A stretch of DNA of 64,000 nt, from positions 457,740-521,739 of the forward strand of contig MKSW01000033.1 in NCBI GenBank assembly GCA_001897425.1, given 5' to 3'. Shown here piece by piece: positions 35,825-45,299 of the stretch (position 1 is the stretch's first letter; each line of letters begins with the position of its first letter). The notes below the pieces were generated by a model. It was given only the letters and a program-made list of their open reading frames with translations, was not told where the DNA came from and did no database searches. The DNA comes from Actinobacteria bacterium 69-20. Lineage in GTDB: Bacteria; Actinomycetota; Actinomycetes; Mycobacteriales; Nakamurellaceae. Both the position numbers and the translations under genes were made by a program.

Positions 35825-37129
35825 CTATGGGAACGGGTGGGGCCAGGGATTGAATGTCTCGTACGGTTCGCCCACGAATCCGAGTGCGCCGGGCACGCGC
35901 CGATACCGCTCGGACCCGTAGGTCGGCAGCCCGTGAACCGCATACAGCTCTGCCGCGCCGGGGATCAGCACCCGGGCGACGCGCATCCCGGCGTCCGCGA
36001 CATCGGGTGTCGTGAGATCGCAGACCAGCGGTTCGAGCCCGGTCGTCCGCACCGCGCCCAGCACCTTCGCGATCGCGTCACCCGTGCCGGCCGGGCCGGG
36101 TGCGTCGCGCAGCTCGGCGTCCGGCCCCTCGTAAAGGAAATCGAGATGCGGCAGCATCTCCGGCAACCCGTAGAGCCGGACGTGATCCGGAAAGTCGCGG
36201 ACATTGGAGAAGTCCGGCGCAGGGCGCCAATCGGGAAGGGTCCGGATCAGGTCGCGGACCCACACGGCACCCTGGGCCGCTTCGACCACAGCCTTCCGAG
36301 CCGCATCCGCCTCGTTCAACCGGCACGCGGCGCCCACACAGGCAAACGGCCCGTCGGGCGTATGCCCGCGCGCAACGCAGAGCACGGTGGGCACGTCGAT
36401 GTCCGACGGGAGCCGGAACAGATCGAAGGTCAGCGAGGCGCGGGCGAAATACCGTTGGAACCAGTCGAACAGCGGCAGCCTCTCGTCCAGCCGCAGCCGG
36501 GTCGGGGTCAGCCGCCGCGCCCAGGTCAGCATGAAGGCGTCTCTTTCGATCACCTCGCACAGGCCGGACAGCACGGCGGAATCCCAGTCCGTGTGGCACG
36601 CCTGCCCGGACGAGACCGACAGCGCCAGCATGTCCGTCTTCCCAGGCAGCCGGGGAACATAGGGGATGTACACCAGGCAGGCCGGCACGAACCGCGTCTC
36701 GTGATCCGACAACCGTTCCGCGGCAACCCATGTGATGGGGAGCTGATCGTCCTGTCGCGCGAACGGGAAGTTCGGATGCGCGTACTGCCGTTCGCTGAAC
36801 AGCTGAAACGCATCCATTCCCACCGCGGCGTCACCGAGCTCGGCCGCACTCGCCACCACCGGGTCCGCCGGTTGGACGGCACAGCAATACCGTTCCACGC
36901 ACTCGCCGACGGCACCGATCGCGGCCGCGTCCCACGTCTCGCCCATACCTCCGGTATTGCCCGCCATCTCGGCTCCGGCAACGAGTTCCATCGAGTTGGG
37001 GATACTCGAGACGGAGAACAGGCGTGGCTCACCCGGTGCGTTGAGGATGGTGCGGACCATGCGGACGATCGAGGTCGGCCCGACGAAGGGCTTGAGGAAC
37101 GCCGGGAGACGCTGCATCGTCGCGTTCAC
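35825..37129 (-). CDS. YcaO-3, azoline-forming cyclodehydratase with PxPxP tail
   Basis: This 434-residue YcaO has GAVGECVERYCCAV near residue 75, LCEVIERDAFMLTW near 200 and AVVEAAQGAVW. The C-terminus FNPWPHPFP contains PWPHP (PxPxP). It starts 3 bp after the E1-like gene and resembles YcaO-2 throughout, so the two probably arose by duplication. Two PxPxP YcaO proteins with one E1-like partner may act on different residues or form a mixed complex. Confidence 0.93.
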   Translation of the reverse strand: MNATMQRLPAFLKPFVGPTSIVRMVRTILNAPGEPRLFSVSSIPNSMELVAGAEMAGNTGGMGETWDAAAIGAVGECVERYCCAVQPADPVVASAAELGDAAVGMDAFQLFSERQYAHPNFPFARQDDQLPITWVAAERLSDHETRFVPACLVYIPYVPRLPGKTDMLALSVSSGQACHTDWDSAVLSGLCEVIERDAFMLTWARRLTPTRLRLDERLPLFDWFQRYFARASLTFDLFRLPSDIDVPTVLCVARGHTPDGPFACVGAACRLNEADAARKAVVEAAQGAVWVRDLIRTLPDWRPAPDFSNVRDFPDHVRLYGLPEMLPHLDFLYEGPDAELRDAPGPAGTGDAIAKVLGAVRTTGLEPLVCDLTTPDVADAGMRVARVLIPGAAELYAVHGLPTYGSERYRRVPGALGFVGEPYETFNPWPHPFP

Positions 37130-37132
37130 GGC

Positions 37133-38275
37133 TCAGCTCCACAACCGTTCCTGGGGAACGGAACTCACCGAGCTGCAATGCGGGCAGCGGGGCAGTTTCA
37201 GCACCGGGTGCGCGTCCATGCGGAGCTCCCAGAGGTCCAGCGTGAGCAGAACCCCGGCTGAACGCACGTACAGGTCGCCGGCGCCGAGGATGCGCAGCGC
37301 TTCGAAGGCGACGAGAGCCCCGGTGAACTCGGCGATGCCGGGCACGCTGCCCTGGTCGAGCGACCGCGGCGTCGCGGCGACGTAATCCTGGAACTCCTCA
37401 TAGCGGCCGACTGCCGTGAGGTTGCTCTTGAACCTGTACTCGAAGCATTTCCAGCACGCCGTCTCGCCGGGGAGGATCGATGGCCCGACATGCACGACGG
37501 CTCGCTGCAGCAAGGACCCCGACGTCCACGGGGTCCGCGCGGCGATGCTGGCCTTGTTGAATTCCCCGATCCAGGGCAGCGAGACGACGGGGCTGCCGAG
37601 TGCGAGGACGGCACAGTCGACGCCGGTCAACTGCTGTTGCCAGTCGAGCTTGTTCTCGCCGAAGTCCGCACCGGTGACGTCGGTGTCCAGCCCGTTGCGC
37701 TTGAGCACCTCTTGAACGACCTCAGCCCAGCGGCGCCCGACATCGGCGAGATGCACGTGCGCCGACTGGGCTACGTCCGTGTCGTCGACCGCCCGGCTGC
37801 CGGCGACCTTGAGGCAGTGGACTCCGCTCGCTGCGAGGCTGAAGGCGGCCGCGGGTAGGAGTGGCCCGTCGCCGGCCAGAAGCACCGTGCCGCCCGCGAT
37901 CCGCGTCATCGTCTGCTCGTCGCCGCCGTACTGCCGGAAGAACCGGTGCTGCGAACCGAAGCGTTCGCGCATGTCCGGCGAACTGACGTCGTCGGGCCGA
38001 TAGGCGGGTTCGATAACCCCCAACTCCTGGAGCTTGGCGATGCCCATCGCCAGTTGGGTCGCGTCTCCCTGATCCTGCAGCGCCGCCACCAGGTCGCCGG
38101 CCGTGCGCGTTCCGTCGAGCAGCGGCAACAGGCGCGGGAAGATCTCGGTGACCAGTTTGCCTCGAAGCACAGCGCTGCGTCGGGGCGACCGCAGGGTCAA
38201 ACCGCCGTCTCGGCTGGGGACCAGGTAGACCTCCGCCAGCGTCAGATAGTCCGTATCGTGCGGCTCGGTTGCCAT
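37133..38275 (-). CDS. RRE/E1-like leader-binding cyclodehydratase partner (ocin-ThiF type)
   Basis: This 380-residue protein has an N-terminal winged-helix RRE region (residues 8-95: AEVYLVPSRDGGLTLRSPRR, then FPRLLPLLDGTRTAGDLVAAL) and a degenerate ThiF/E1 domain (VLLAGDGPLLPAAAFSLAASG). Zinc Cys pairs CWKC and CPHC are kept, but the adenylation motif is not. Proteins of this kind bind the leader peptide and present the core to YcaO. It starts 115 bp after the last precursor gene, beyond a hairpin that may lower enzyme expression relative to precursor. Confidence 0.92.
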   Translation of the reverse strand: MATEPHDTDYLTLAEVYLVPSRDGGLTLRSPRRSAVLRGKLVTEIFPRLLPLLDGTRTAGDLVAALQDQGDATQLAMGIAKLQELGVIEPAYRPDDVSSPDMRERFGSQHRFFRQYGGDEQTMTRIAGGTVLLAGDGPLLPAAAFSLAASGVHCLKVAGSRAVDDTDVAQSAHVHLADVGRRWAEVVQEVLKRNGLDTDVTGADFGENKLDWQQQLTGVDCAVLALGSPVVSLPWIGEFNKASIAARTPWTSGSLLQRAVVHVGPSILPGETACWKCFEYRFKSNLTAVGRYEEFQDYVAATPRSLDQGSVPGIAEFTGALVAFEALRILGAGDLYVRSAGVLLTLDLWELRMDAHPVLKLPRCPHCSSVSSVPQERLWS

Positions 38276-38341
38276 GTTCCGCCGCCTCCCCTCTCATCGC
38301 CTCGGCATCCATCGGTGAGCGTCATGCGCCCGGTGCCTGGT

Positions 38342-38381
38342 TGCCCTGCCGCGGAGCCGATGACGGCCTCGCAGCAGGGCA
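38342..38381 (-). terminator. Hairpin between precursor genes and enzyme genes
   Basis: TGCCCTGC at 38342-38349 pairs with GCAGGGCA at 38374-38381, extended inward by nine nearly complementary bases to a 4-base loop. There is no T-tract, so partial termination or 3'-end stabilisation of the precursor mRNA is more likely than full termination. Confidence 0.5.
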
Positions 38382-38390
38382 GCACCACTG

Positions 38391-38519
38391 TCACCACCAG
38401 ACGACGCAACTACACGACGTGCAGCCGCAGCTGGTCGTGCATGCACAGGCGCCGTGGACCAATTCACTGCGGTCCTCCAGATCTTCGATCTGGAGGAAAT
38501 CCTCCACACCGGTCTCCAT
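38391..38519 (-). CDS. RiPP precursor peptide A (Cys-rich core)
   Basis: This 42-residue peptide starts at ATG 38519, 7 nt after GGAGG in AAGGAGGTGA, a near-perfect ribosome-binding site. The leader is acidic (FLQIEDLEDRSEL). The core follows HGA and reads CACTTSCGCTSCSCVVWW: six Cys interleaved with Ser, Thr and Gly, and an aromatic end. The acidic E-D-L-E-x-R segment is shared by all three precursors and is the likely docking site for the RRE protein. The CxC spacing suits runs of thiazoles. It is the third and last precursor gene before the enzymes. Confidence 0.88.
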   Translation of the reverse strand: METGVEDFLQIEDLEDRSELVHGACACTTSCGCTSCSCVVWW

Positions 38520-38602
38520 GTGGTCACCTCCTTTCGGCAGGTCCGAAACATGAGGCGGGCCGGGTCGCGACTTGGTGACGTGCCACGGGATCGCGTTCGC
38601 AG

Positions 38603-38728
38603 TTACCAGCTGTAGACGCACGTGCAACTGGTGCACGAGCACGAGCACGAGCAGCCACAGGACCACGAGCCCGGTGTTTCGCGTGTTTCGAGTTCTTCGA
38701 TGGTGAGGAATTCTTCGACCACTGCCAT
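38603..38728 (-). CDS. RiPP precursor peptide B (Ser-Cys repeat core)
   Basis: This 41-residue peptide has GGAGGAGGTGA directly before ATG 38728. Its leader is FLTIEELETRETPG. The core reads SWSCGCSCSCSCTSCTCV followed by YSW, with seven Cys alternating with Ser, Gly and Thr. The central Ser-Cys pairs are encoded by a tandem TCGTGC hexamer, so core length could vary by slippage. It differs from precursors A and C by lacking HGA before the core, while sharing the CTSC[ST]CV end. Confidence 0.88.
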   Translation of the reverse strand: MAVVEEFLTIEELETRETPGSWSCGCSCSCSCTSCTCVYSW

Positions 38729-38799
38729 TCACCTCCTCCGAAAGCTCACGAGTGTCGGTGGTGCGCGGGGATCCCCGGTAACCGCCGCCGTGACGGCGC

Positions 38800-38955
38800 T
38801 TACGCCCACGCGACGCAACTGCAGGAGGTACAGCCGCAGCTGCAGGTGCACGCGCATGCGCCGTGCGACAGTTCCGACCGTTCCTCCAGGTCCTCGATGA
38901 CCAGCAGGGCCGCGTCCGGTGGCGCTAGCTGGTCGTCCAAGATCTGAGCATCCAT
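38800..38955 (-). CDS. RiPP precursor peptide C (Cys-rich core)
   Basis: This 51-residue peptide starts at ATG 38955 with GGGGGTGA upstream, 7 bp after the thioredoxin stop. The leader is longer (about 33 residues) and contains LLVIEDLEERSELSHGA. The core reads CACTCSCGCTSCSCV followed by AWA, with seven Cys. Its last 20 residues nearly equal those of precursor A. It is the first precursor of the operon. Confidence 0.87.
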   Translation of the reverse strand: MDAQILDDQLAPPDAALLVIEDLEERSELSHGACACTCSCGCTSCSCVAWA

Positions 38956-38962
38956 GAGTTAT

Positions 38963-39571
38963 TCACCCCCCTTCCGTCTCGGACATGGCGCGGCCCGCGT
39001 GATCCTTGACCGCCTGGGGCGACAACTCGCCGGTGAGTACTTCGCGGATCACGCCGTGTCGGTCGGTGAAGAACCACGTGGGTGTCACGCTGACGCGGAA
39101 GTAGGCGGCCAGCGACGCGTCCGTATCGACCACCACGATTCCGGGAAATCGGTTCAGACCCAGGGCTTTGGCCGGCGGCCACGAGACGAACGGGATGTGC
39201 TTGGTGGAGATCGCCACCAACGGTTCGCCGAGCGAGAACTGCCCCGCCGCAGACGCGTCCGCGATCTCCCGCAGGTCGGTCTTGCAGTGGTCGCACCAGT
39301 GCGCCACCGCCACGATGACCGCTCCGCCTGCCGAAGGATCGACGGAAACAGCGCCCCGTTCGTAGTTCTCACCGTGGATGGCGGGCGCTACCGTCCCGAC
39401 GACTCCACCCTTGGCATTGGTCCCGGTCATCGCCGGATCGGAGGTGTGCAACAGGAGGACCGGCCAGTACGCCAGGACGCCGTATCCGACCGCCGCTACC
39501 ACGACGGTGATCATCAGCACCACGGCGGAGCGAAGCACGAAGCGCCTGCGGCTTCGCGCCGTGGTCACCAC
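38963..39571 (-). CDS. Membrane-anchored thioredoxin-like protein
   Basis: This 202-residue protein starts at GTG and has a basic N-terminus, one membrane helix (about residues 14-38) and an extracytoplasmic thioredoxin/TlpA domain with Cys93 and Cys96 in WCDHC and the cis-Pro region VTPTWFF. It lies between the carrier-protein gene and the precursor genes in the same operon. It may keep precursor or product cysteines reduced outside the membrane, or serve in self-protection; the sequence does not decide. Confidence 0.85.
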   Translation of the reverse strand: MVTTARSRRRFVLRSAVVLMITVVVAAVGYGVLAYWPVLLLHTSDPAMTGTNAKGGVVGTVAPAIHGENYERGAVSVDPSAGGAVIVAVAHWCDHCKTDLREIADASAAGQFSLGEPLVAISTKHIPFVSWPPAKALGLNRFPGIVVVDTDASLAAYFRVSVTPTWFFTDRHGVIREVLTGELSPQAVKDHAGRAMSETEGG

Positions 39572-39605
39572 GTCGTCCCCGGACAGTGCGCGATCGCCAT
39601 CGATA

Positions 39606-39893
39606 TCAGCCGCCGGCGGACGGAATGATCACCCGAAGGTTGGTGGGCGCCGCGAGCTCGAGATCCGCATTCATCACCCGGTTCCCGTCGGCGAAGATGA
39701 CGGCCCCGCCCGGCTGTCCGACGGGATCGGTCGACAGGTAGAGGCCCAGTTGCGGCAGGCGCCGACAGCAATCCTCGATCGCCGTCCGTACCGTGCCGCC
39801 GCTGCACTCGATCCGCGACGGTAGGCCGCACCTGGCCCAAATGGCTTGCGGCAGCGCGACAGAATGCACAGGAACCGTTCGGTCGTCGTTCAA
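39606..39893 (-). CDS. MoaD/ThiS-like sulfur-carrier protein ending in Gly-Gly
   Basis: This 95-residue beta-grasp protein ends RVIIPSAGG. The free C-terminal Gly-Gly is what E1 enzymes adenylate and convert to a thiocarboxylate. TTG 39893 is the first possible start because a TGA lies three codons upstream in frame, and GGGTGAG is suitably placed. It is the second gene of the RiPP operon. The MoeZ-type protein at 27269 is the obvious activating enzyme, and thioamide formation by YcaO-1/TfuA the likely sulfur sink. This chain is inferred from gene content. Confidence 0.8.
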   Translation of the reverse strand: MNDDRTVPVHSVALPQAIWARCGLPSRIECSGGTVRTAIEDCCRRLPQLGLYLSTDPVGQPGGAVIFADGNRVMNADLELAAPTNLRVIIPSAGG

Positions 39894-39975
39894 CCTTGCT
39901 CACCCGCAATCCATGTCCGACAGACGTTGCGCACGGTGATTCGAATGCTCCGACGATGGTCGTCGACATCCCTTG

Positions 39976-40176
39976 CTACGACCGGGTTTTCAGCCTCCCA
40001 GGTCTCAAGAAGACCAGGATCCACATTCCGGCGGCGACAATGCCGAGGAGAACCGCGATCCACGGCTTATCACGCCACATCCAGCGGACGCCGCCGTCGC
40101 CGAACGTAATACTGACGGTCGCGAGGGAGAACAGGACGGCAGGAACGAAGAACTTCGACCGAAGCGTCCGCATCAT
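39976..40176 (-). CDS. Small two-helix membrane protein
   Basis: This 66-residue protein has two hydrophobic helices (VPAVLFSLATVSITFG and IAVLLGIVAAGMWILVFL) and a basic tail. ATG 40176 has GGGAG at 5 nt; an in-frame GTG lies at 40182. It is the first gene of the RiPP operon. I recognise no family; immunity or a transport accessory role is possible. Confidence 0.65.
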   Translation of the reverse strand: MMRTLRSKFFVPAVLFSLATVSITFGDGGVRWMWRDKPWIAVLLGIVAAGMWILVFLRPGRLKTRS

Positions 40177-40182
40177 GATCAC

Positions 40183-40272
40183 TCCCTTAGTTCACGTACC
40201 GTACTTGCGCGATTACAGATTGGCAACAAAAAAATCGATAGCGCCCGCGGCGCATCAGCGCCGGATCGGGCG
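40183..40272 (-). promoter_or_regulatory. RiPP operon promoter region and MOSC terminator
   Basis: On the complement the MOSC gene is followed by a GGCGC-TGAT-GCGCC stem and, 14 bases later, seven T residues (40229-40235), a weak terminator. Downstream lies the dyad GTACGGTAC at about 40195-40203, just before the first RiPP gene. No clear -35/-10 pair is visible. Confidence 0.4.
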
Positions 40273-41010
40273 TCAGTCCGCGAGGTCGCAGATCAGGACG
40301 TCCCCCGGGCGGATGACGCCGTCGCCCGCGGCGATCATCTTGTAGCCGCGGGCGCCCTCGTCCAGGTCGATCAGCCCGCGCCGGACGGCATCGTCGGCTG
40401 TGGGAGAAGGCTTCTGGCGCAGGCAGAATCGGGCGAACTCGACGCAGGGCTTCGCGACGTGAACGCCGGTCAGGTGCAGCGATGCTGCGACTTCGCCTGC
40501 GGCGCCGTGCTTCTCGAGTATGACGATGTTCCCGGCCACAGCCCGTTCCGACCATCGCGGCCCGTCGGGGCGGCGGGCGGCAGTGCCGTTGGCCGTCATA
40601 CTCGCGGCGGCGACCACAGTGCCGCCAGGGGTGCCGCACGGCGTGATCCACAGCTCGGCCGGCATGGCGCGTCGGGCGAGACCCGGTGCGTAGTCGAGCA
40701 AGATCGATTCGCCGGCGAGCCCGTCCACCAGGTGCGGGCCGTACCGGGCGCGCAGGGCGAGGTAGTCGCCGGTCGTCATGATCGATAGCCCGGACCTGCC
40801 GCGCGCGTCGCGGGTGTTCGGATGCTGCCGGTGGTGCACGTCGATGTGCCGCTTTCCGTCGGCGTCGACGCCGATCGCGCCGTCGGGGGTCACGTGCAAC
40901 TCCGCCACCTCGTGCAGCACGCCCGGCCGGTACTCGCGATGCGGGGCCAACCCGGGCTTGATGCGGTCGCGCTGCACCTGCACCCGGATCACCGGCAGTT
41001 CGAGCCGCAT
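40273..41010 (-). CDS. MOSC-domain protein
   Basis: This 245-residue protein has a MOSC-like C-terminal half: LTGVHVAKPCVEFARFC with the conserved Cys of that fold, and the closing DGVIRPGDVLICDL. MOSC proteins bind molybdenum-cofactor sulfur or act on metal-sulfur sites. ATG 41010 follows a gap of 68 bp from leuS. It contains two interspersed words, unlike the RiPP genes to its left, so it probably belongs to the resident chromosome. Confidence 0.7.
   Translation of the reverse strand: MRLELPVIRVQVQRDRIKPGLAPHREYRPGVLHEVAELHVTPDGAIGVDADGKRHIDVHHRQHPNTRDARGRSGLSIMTTGDYLALRARYGPHLVDGLAGESILLDYAPGLARRAMPAELWITPCGTPGGTVVAAASMTANGTAARRPDGPRWSERAVAGNIVILEKHGAAGEVAASLHLTGVHVAKPCVEFARFCLRQKPSPTADDAVRRGLIDLDEGARGYKMIAAGDGVIRPGDVLICDLAD
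40515..40524 (+). repeat. Interspersed word GAGTATGACG, copy 4
   Basis: Inside the MOSC gene, antisense; continues ATGTTCCCGG. Confidence 0.6.
40594..40603 (-). repeat. Interspersed word GAGTATGACG, copy 5
   Basis: Inside the MOSC gene; continues GCCAACGGC, so the extended part is not conserved. Confidence 0.5.
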
Positions 41011-41078
41011 CGTCCGCCTCCCCACCAGCGCCCTCCGACGCCGTAGTCTTCCATCCTCTCGCCCCGCCGAGCAGCCGG

Positions 41079-44012
<2,934 letters not shown>

Positions 44013-44074
44013 CGTCGTCATCCTCGTTCGCTCGTTCCAGTGGGGCCGCCCTGGGACGACCGGCACGCGGACAC

Positions 44075-44105
44075 AAAAAATCCCCCCTTGATCGCAGGAG
44101 GGATC
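44075..44105 (-). terminator. leuS leader terminator hairpin
   Basis: On the complement, ATCCCTCC pairs with GGGGGGAT across a 9-base loop and is followed at once by TTTTTT. It lies between the leader peptide and leuS, about 65 bases before the leuS start, where an attenuator is expected. Confidence 0.8.
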
Positions 44106-44153
44106 GCCGCGCCGGCCGGGCTCCGCGGCCCCGTGCAGTCGGTGCCGGTCCGG

Positions 44154-44189
44154 TCAGCGCGGCCCGATAAGGAGCAGCGCACGTCGCAC
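44154..44189 (-). CDS. leuS attenuation leader peptide
   Basis: An 11-residue frame from GTG reads (M)RRALLLIGPR, with three consecutive Leu codons (CTG CTC CTT) before Ile. It ends at TGA 49 bases before the terminator stem. The -10-like TACCAT ends 6 bases before the GTG, so transcription should begin at this codon and the peptide would be leaderless. Slow translation at the Leu codons under poor tRNA charging would prevent the terminator, allowing leuS expression. Ribosome-mediated attenuation is established for amino-acid genes in actinobacteria; its use here is my inference. Confidence 0.7.
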   Translation of the reverse strand: MRRALLLIGPR

Positions 44190-44195
44190 GGGGTA

Positions 44196-44201
44196 ATGGT
44201 A
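44196..44201 (-). promoter_or_regulatory. Predicted leuS -10 element TACCAT
   Basis: On the complement TACCAT fits the TAnnnT actinobacterial -10 consensus and is followed by TACCCC and the leader-peptide GTG, placing the start site at about 44189. No good -35 is visible. Confidence 0.5.
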
Positions 44202-44250
44202 CCGCGGGCAGCCGCTTCGGCCGCGGCCTGTCGGCGACTACGCTGACTCC

Positions 44251-44766
44251 GTGCCCCATGCCCCTCTCGCGCTCGCGCTTCCGCTTGCCGTGGTGCTGCT
44301 CGCCTTCGCGGTGCCGGCAGGCGTCGCAGGGCTCCGCGGCTGGTCCGGGCGGCTCGACCGCACGGGCCGGTTGGGGTTGCACACCGACGCCGCGCTGGCG
44401 AGCGACGAAGCCTTCGCGCTGGCGAACCGAGTGGCGGCACCGTTGGTGATCGGCGCGGGCGCGGTCGGCGCGCTGTGCGCCGTGCTGGTGCTGGCGCTTC
44501 CGATCGGCACCGCCGGGACGATCGTGGTGGCCGTGCTCGGCCTGGTCGGGGTGTTCGGCCAGCTTGCCGCGGGATCCCGGATCGGCGACCGCGCGGCGCG
44601 CGCGGTTCCCCGCCCGGCCCGCAAGCCGGGGGGCGGATCGTCCTGCAGTGGATGCGGCTGTGGCGACGGCGGGTGTGGCAACAGTGGCACTGCGGGTTCT
44701 GCCGGGAAGGCGGGTCACGCCGCTGCCGACATCCCGGACCTCGTTCCCGACGCGACCTTGCGCTAA
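44251..44766 (+). CDS. Membrane protein, SdpI-like, with Cys/Gly-rich insert
   Basis: This 171-residue protein has an N-terminal helix (residues 5-25), a cytoplasmic loop (RLGLHTDAALASDEAFALANRVAAP) resembling SdpI-type proteins and two further helices (residues 62-105). A soluble tail carries GGGSSCSGCGCGDGGCG with five Cys. The start is GTG, divergent from leuS with no spare room beyond the leader. The Cys cluster could bind metal; its role is unknown. Confidence 0.7.
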   Translation: MPHAPLALALPLAVVLLAFAVPAGVAGLRGWSGRLDRTGRLGLHTDAALASDEAFALANRVAAPLVIGAGAVGALCAVLVLALPIGTAGTIVVAVLGLVGVFGQLAAGSRIGDRAARAVPRPARKPGGGSSCSGCGCGDGGCGNSGTAGSAGKAGHAAADIPDLVPDATLR

Positions 44767-44969
44767 GGACCGTCACCCACCGCGTCGAGGAACCGGGCTT
44801 CGGCGTCCGGCCCGCCGAAGCGATCGATCAGGTAGCAGGCCTCCGCAAGAACGGTCGCGGGAAACCCAAGCGGCCCTGTCTCGGTGCTCAACCAGGTCTG
44901 GCAGACGCCGTGGAACGTGTCGCTCCGATCGGCTAGCGCTACGAGGATATTCGTGTCGACCAGGATCAC
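44763..44969 (-). pseudogene. Truncated PIN-domain toxin (VapC remnant)
   Basis: This 68-residue frame begins like a complete VapC (MILVDTNILVALADRSD) and keeps the first two acidic ligands, Asp5 and a Glu in TVLAEACYL. It stops at about half the family length of 130, losing the later Asp residues of the active site. The break coincides with the end of the convergent membrane-protein gene, which it overlaps by 4 bp. It is probably inactive. Confidence 0.75.
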
Positions 44970-44972
44970 GGA

Positions 44973-45176
44973 CTAGCGGCCGAATCCGTCGGCGAGAAGG
45001 TCGCGGGTGCGCTGCGACAGGGTCCCGTCGCCACTTGCGAAGGAGCCCACAAAATCCGGAAGCTGTTGCGACGTCGGCATTTCGGGCTTAGTGGCGCCAA
45101 GCGCCCGTAACGCACGATCCGCCTCCTCGTCCGTCATGGCGTCGATCATGCGGCGCAACAGTTCCTTCGTGGTCAT
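44973..45176 (-). CDS. VapB-like antitoxin of the decayed toxin pair
   Basis: This 67-residue acidic protein (TTKELLRRMIDAMTDEEADRAL) ends 3 bp before the truncated PIN gene, the usual VapBC arrangement. It lacks a clear ribbon-helix-helix pattern, so the antitoxin label rests on position and size. Confidence 0.55.
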   Translation of the reverse strand: MTTKELLRRMIDAMTDEEADRALRALGATKPEMPTSQQLPDFVGSFASGDGTLSQRTRDLLADGFGR

Positions 45177-45299
45177 AGAACCATTGTGCCCGGTGAAAGG
45201 CCCTCATACCACGCCAGCACGGCGGCGGAGCCGCGAACGTCGTCATAAACGATCATGCGCACCGGGAGGCAGGGCGGTCGCTATCCGCGCGGGCAGCGG

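Noticed and set aside
35153..37261. 702-codon open frame antisense to SagB and YcaO-3
   Set aside because: No recognisable domain; explained by high GC at third positions.
38634..38653. TCGTGC repeat as a non-coding microsatellite
   Set aside because: It lies in frame in the core of precursor B, between a strong ribosome-binding site and a stop codon.
38391..38732. 113-codon frame covering precursors A and B
   Set aside because: Only the last 42 codons are meaningful; the earlier part reads through precursor B in a wrong frame, and a strong ribosome-binding site precedes the internal ATG at 38519.
27269..40176. Lanthipeptide or thiopeptide cluster
   Set aside because: No LanB, LanM, LanC or pyridine-forming enzyme is visible; YcaO, SagB and TfuA define the chemistry instead.
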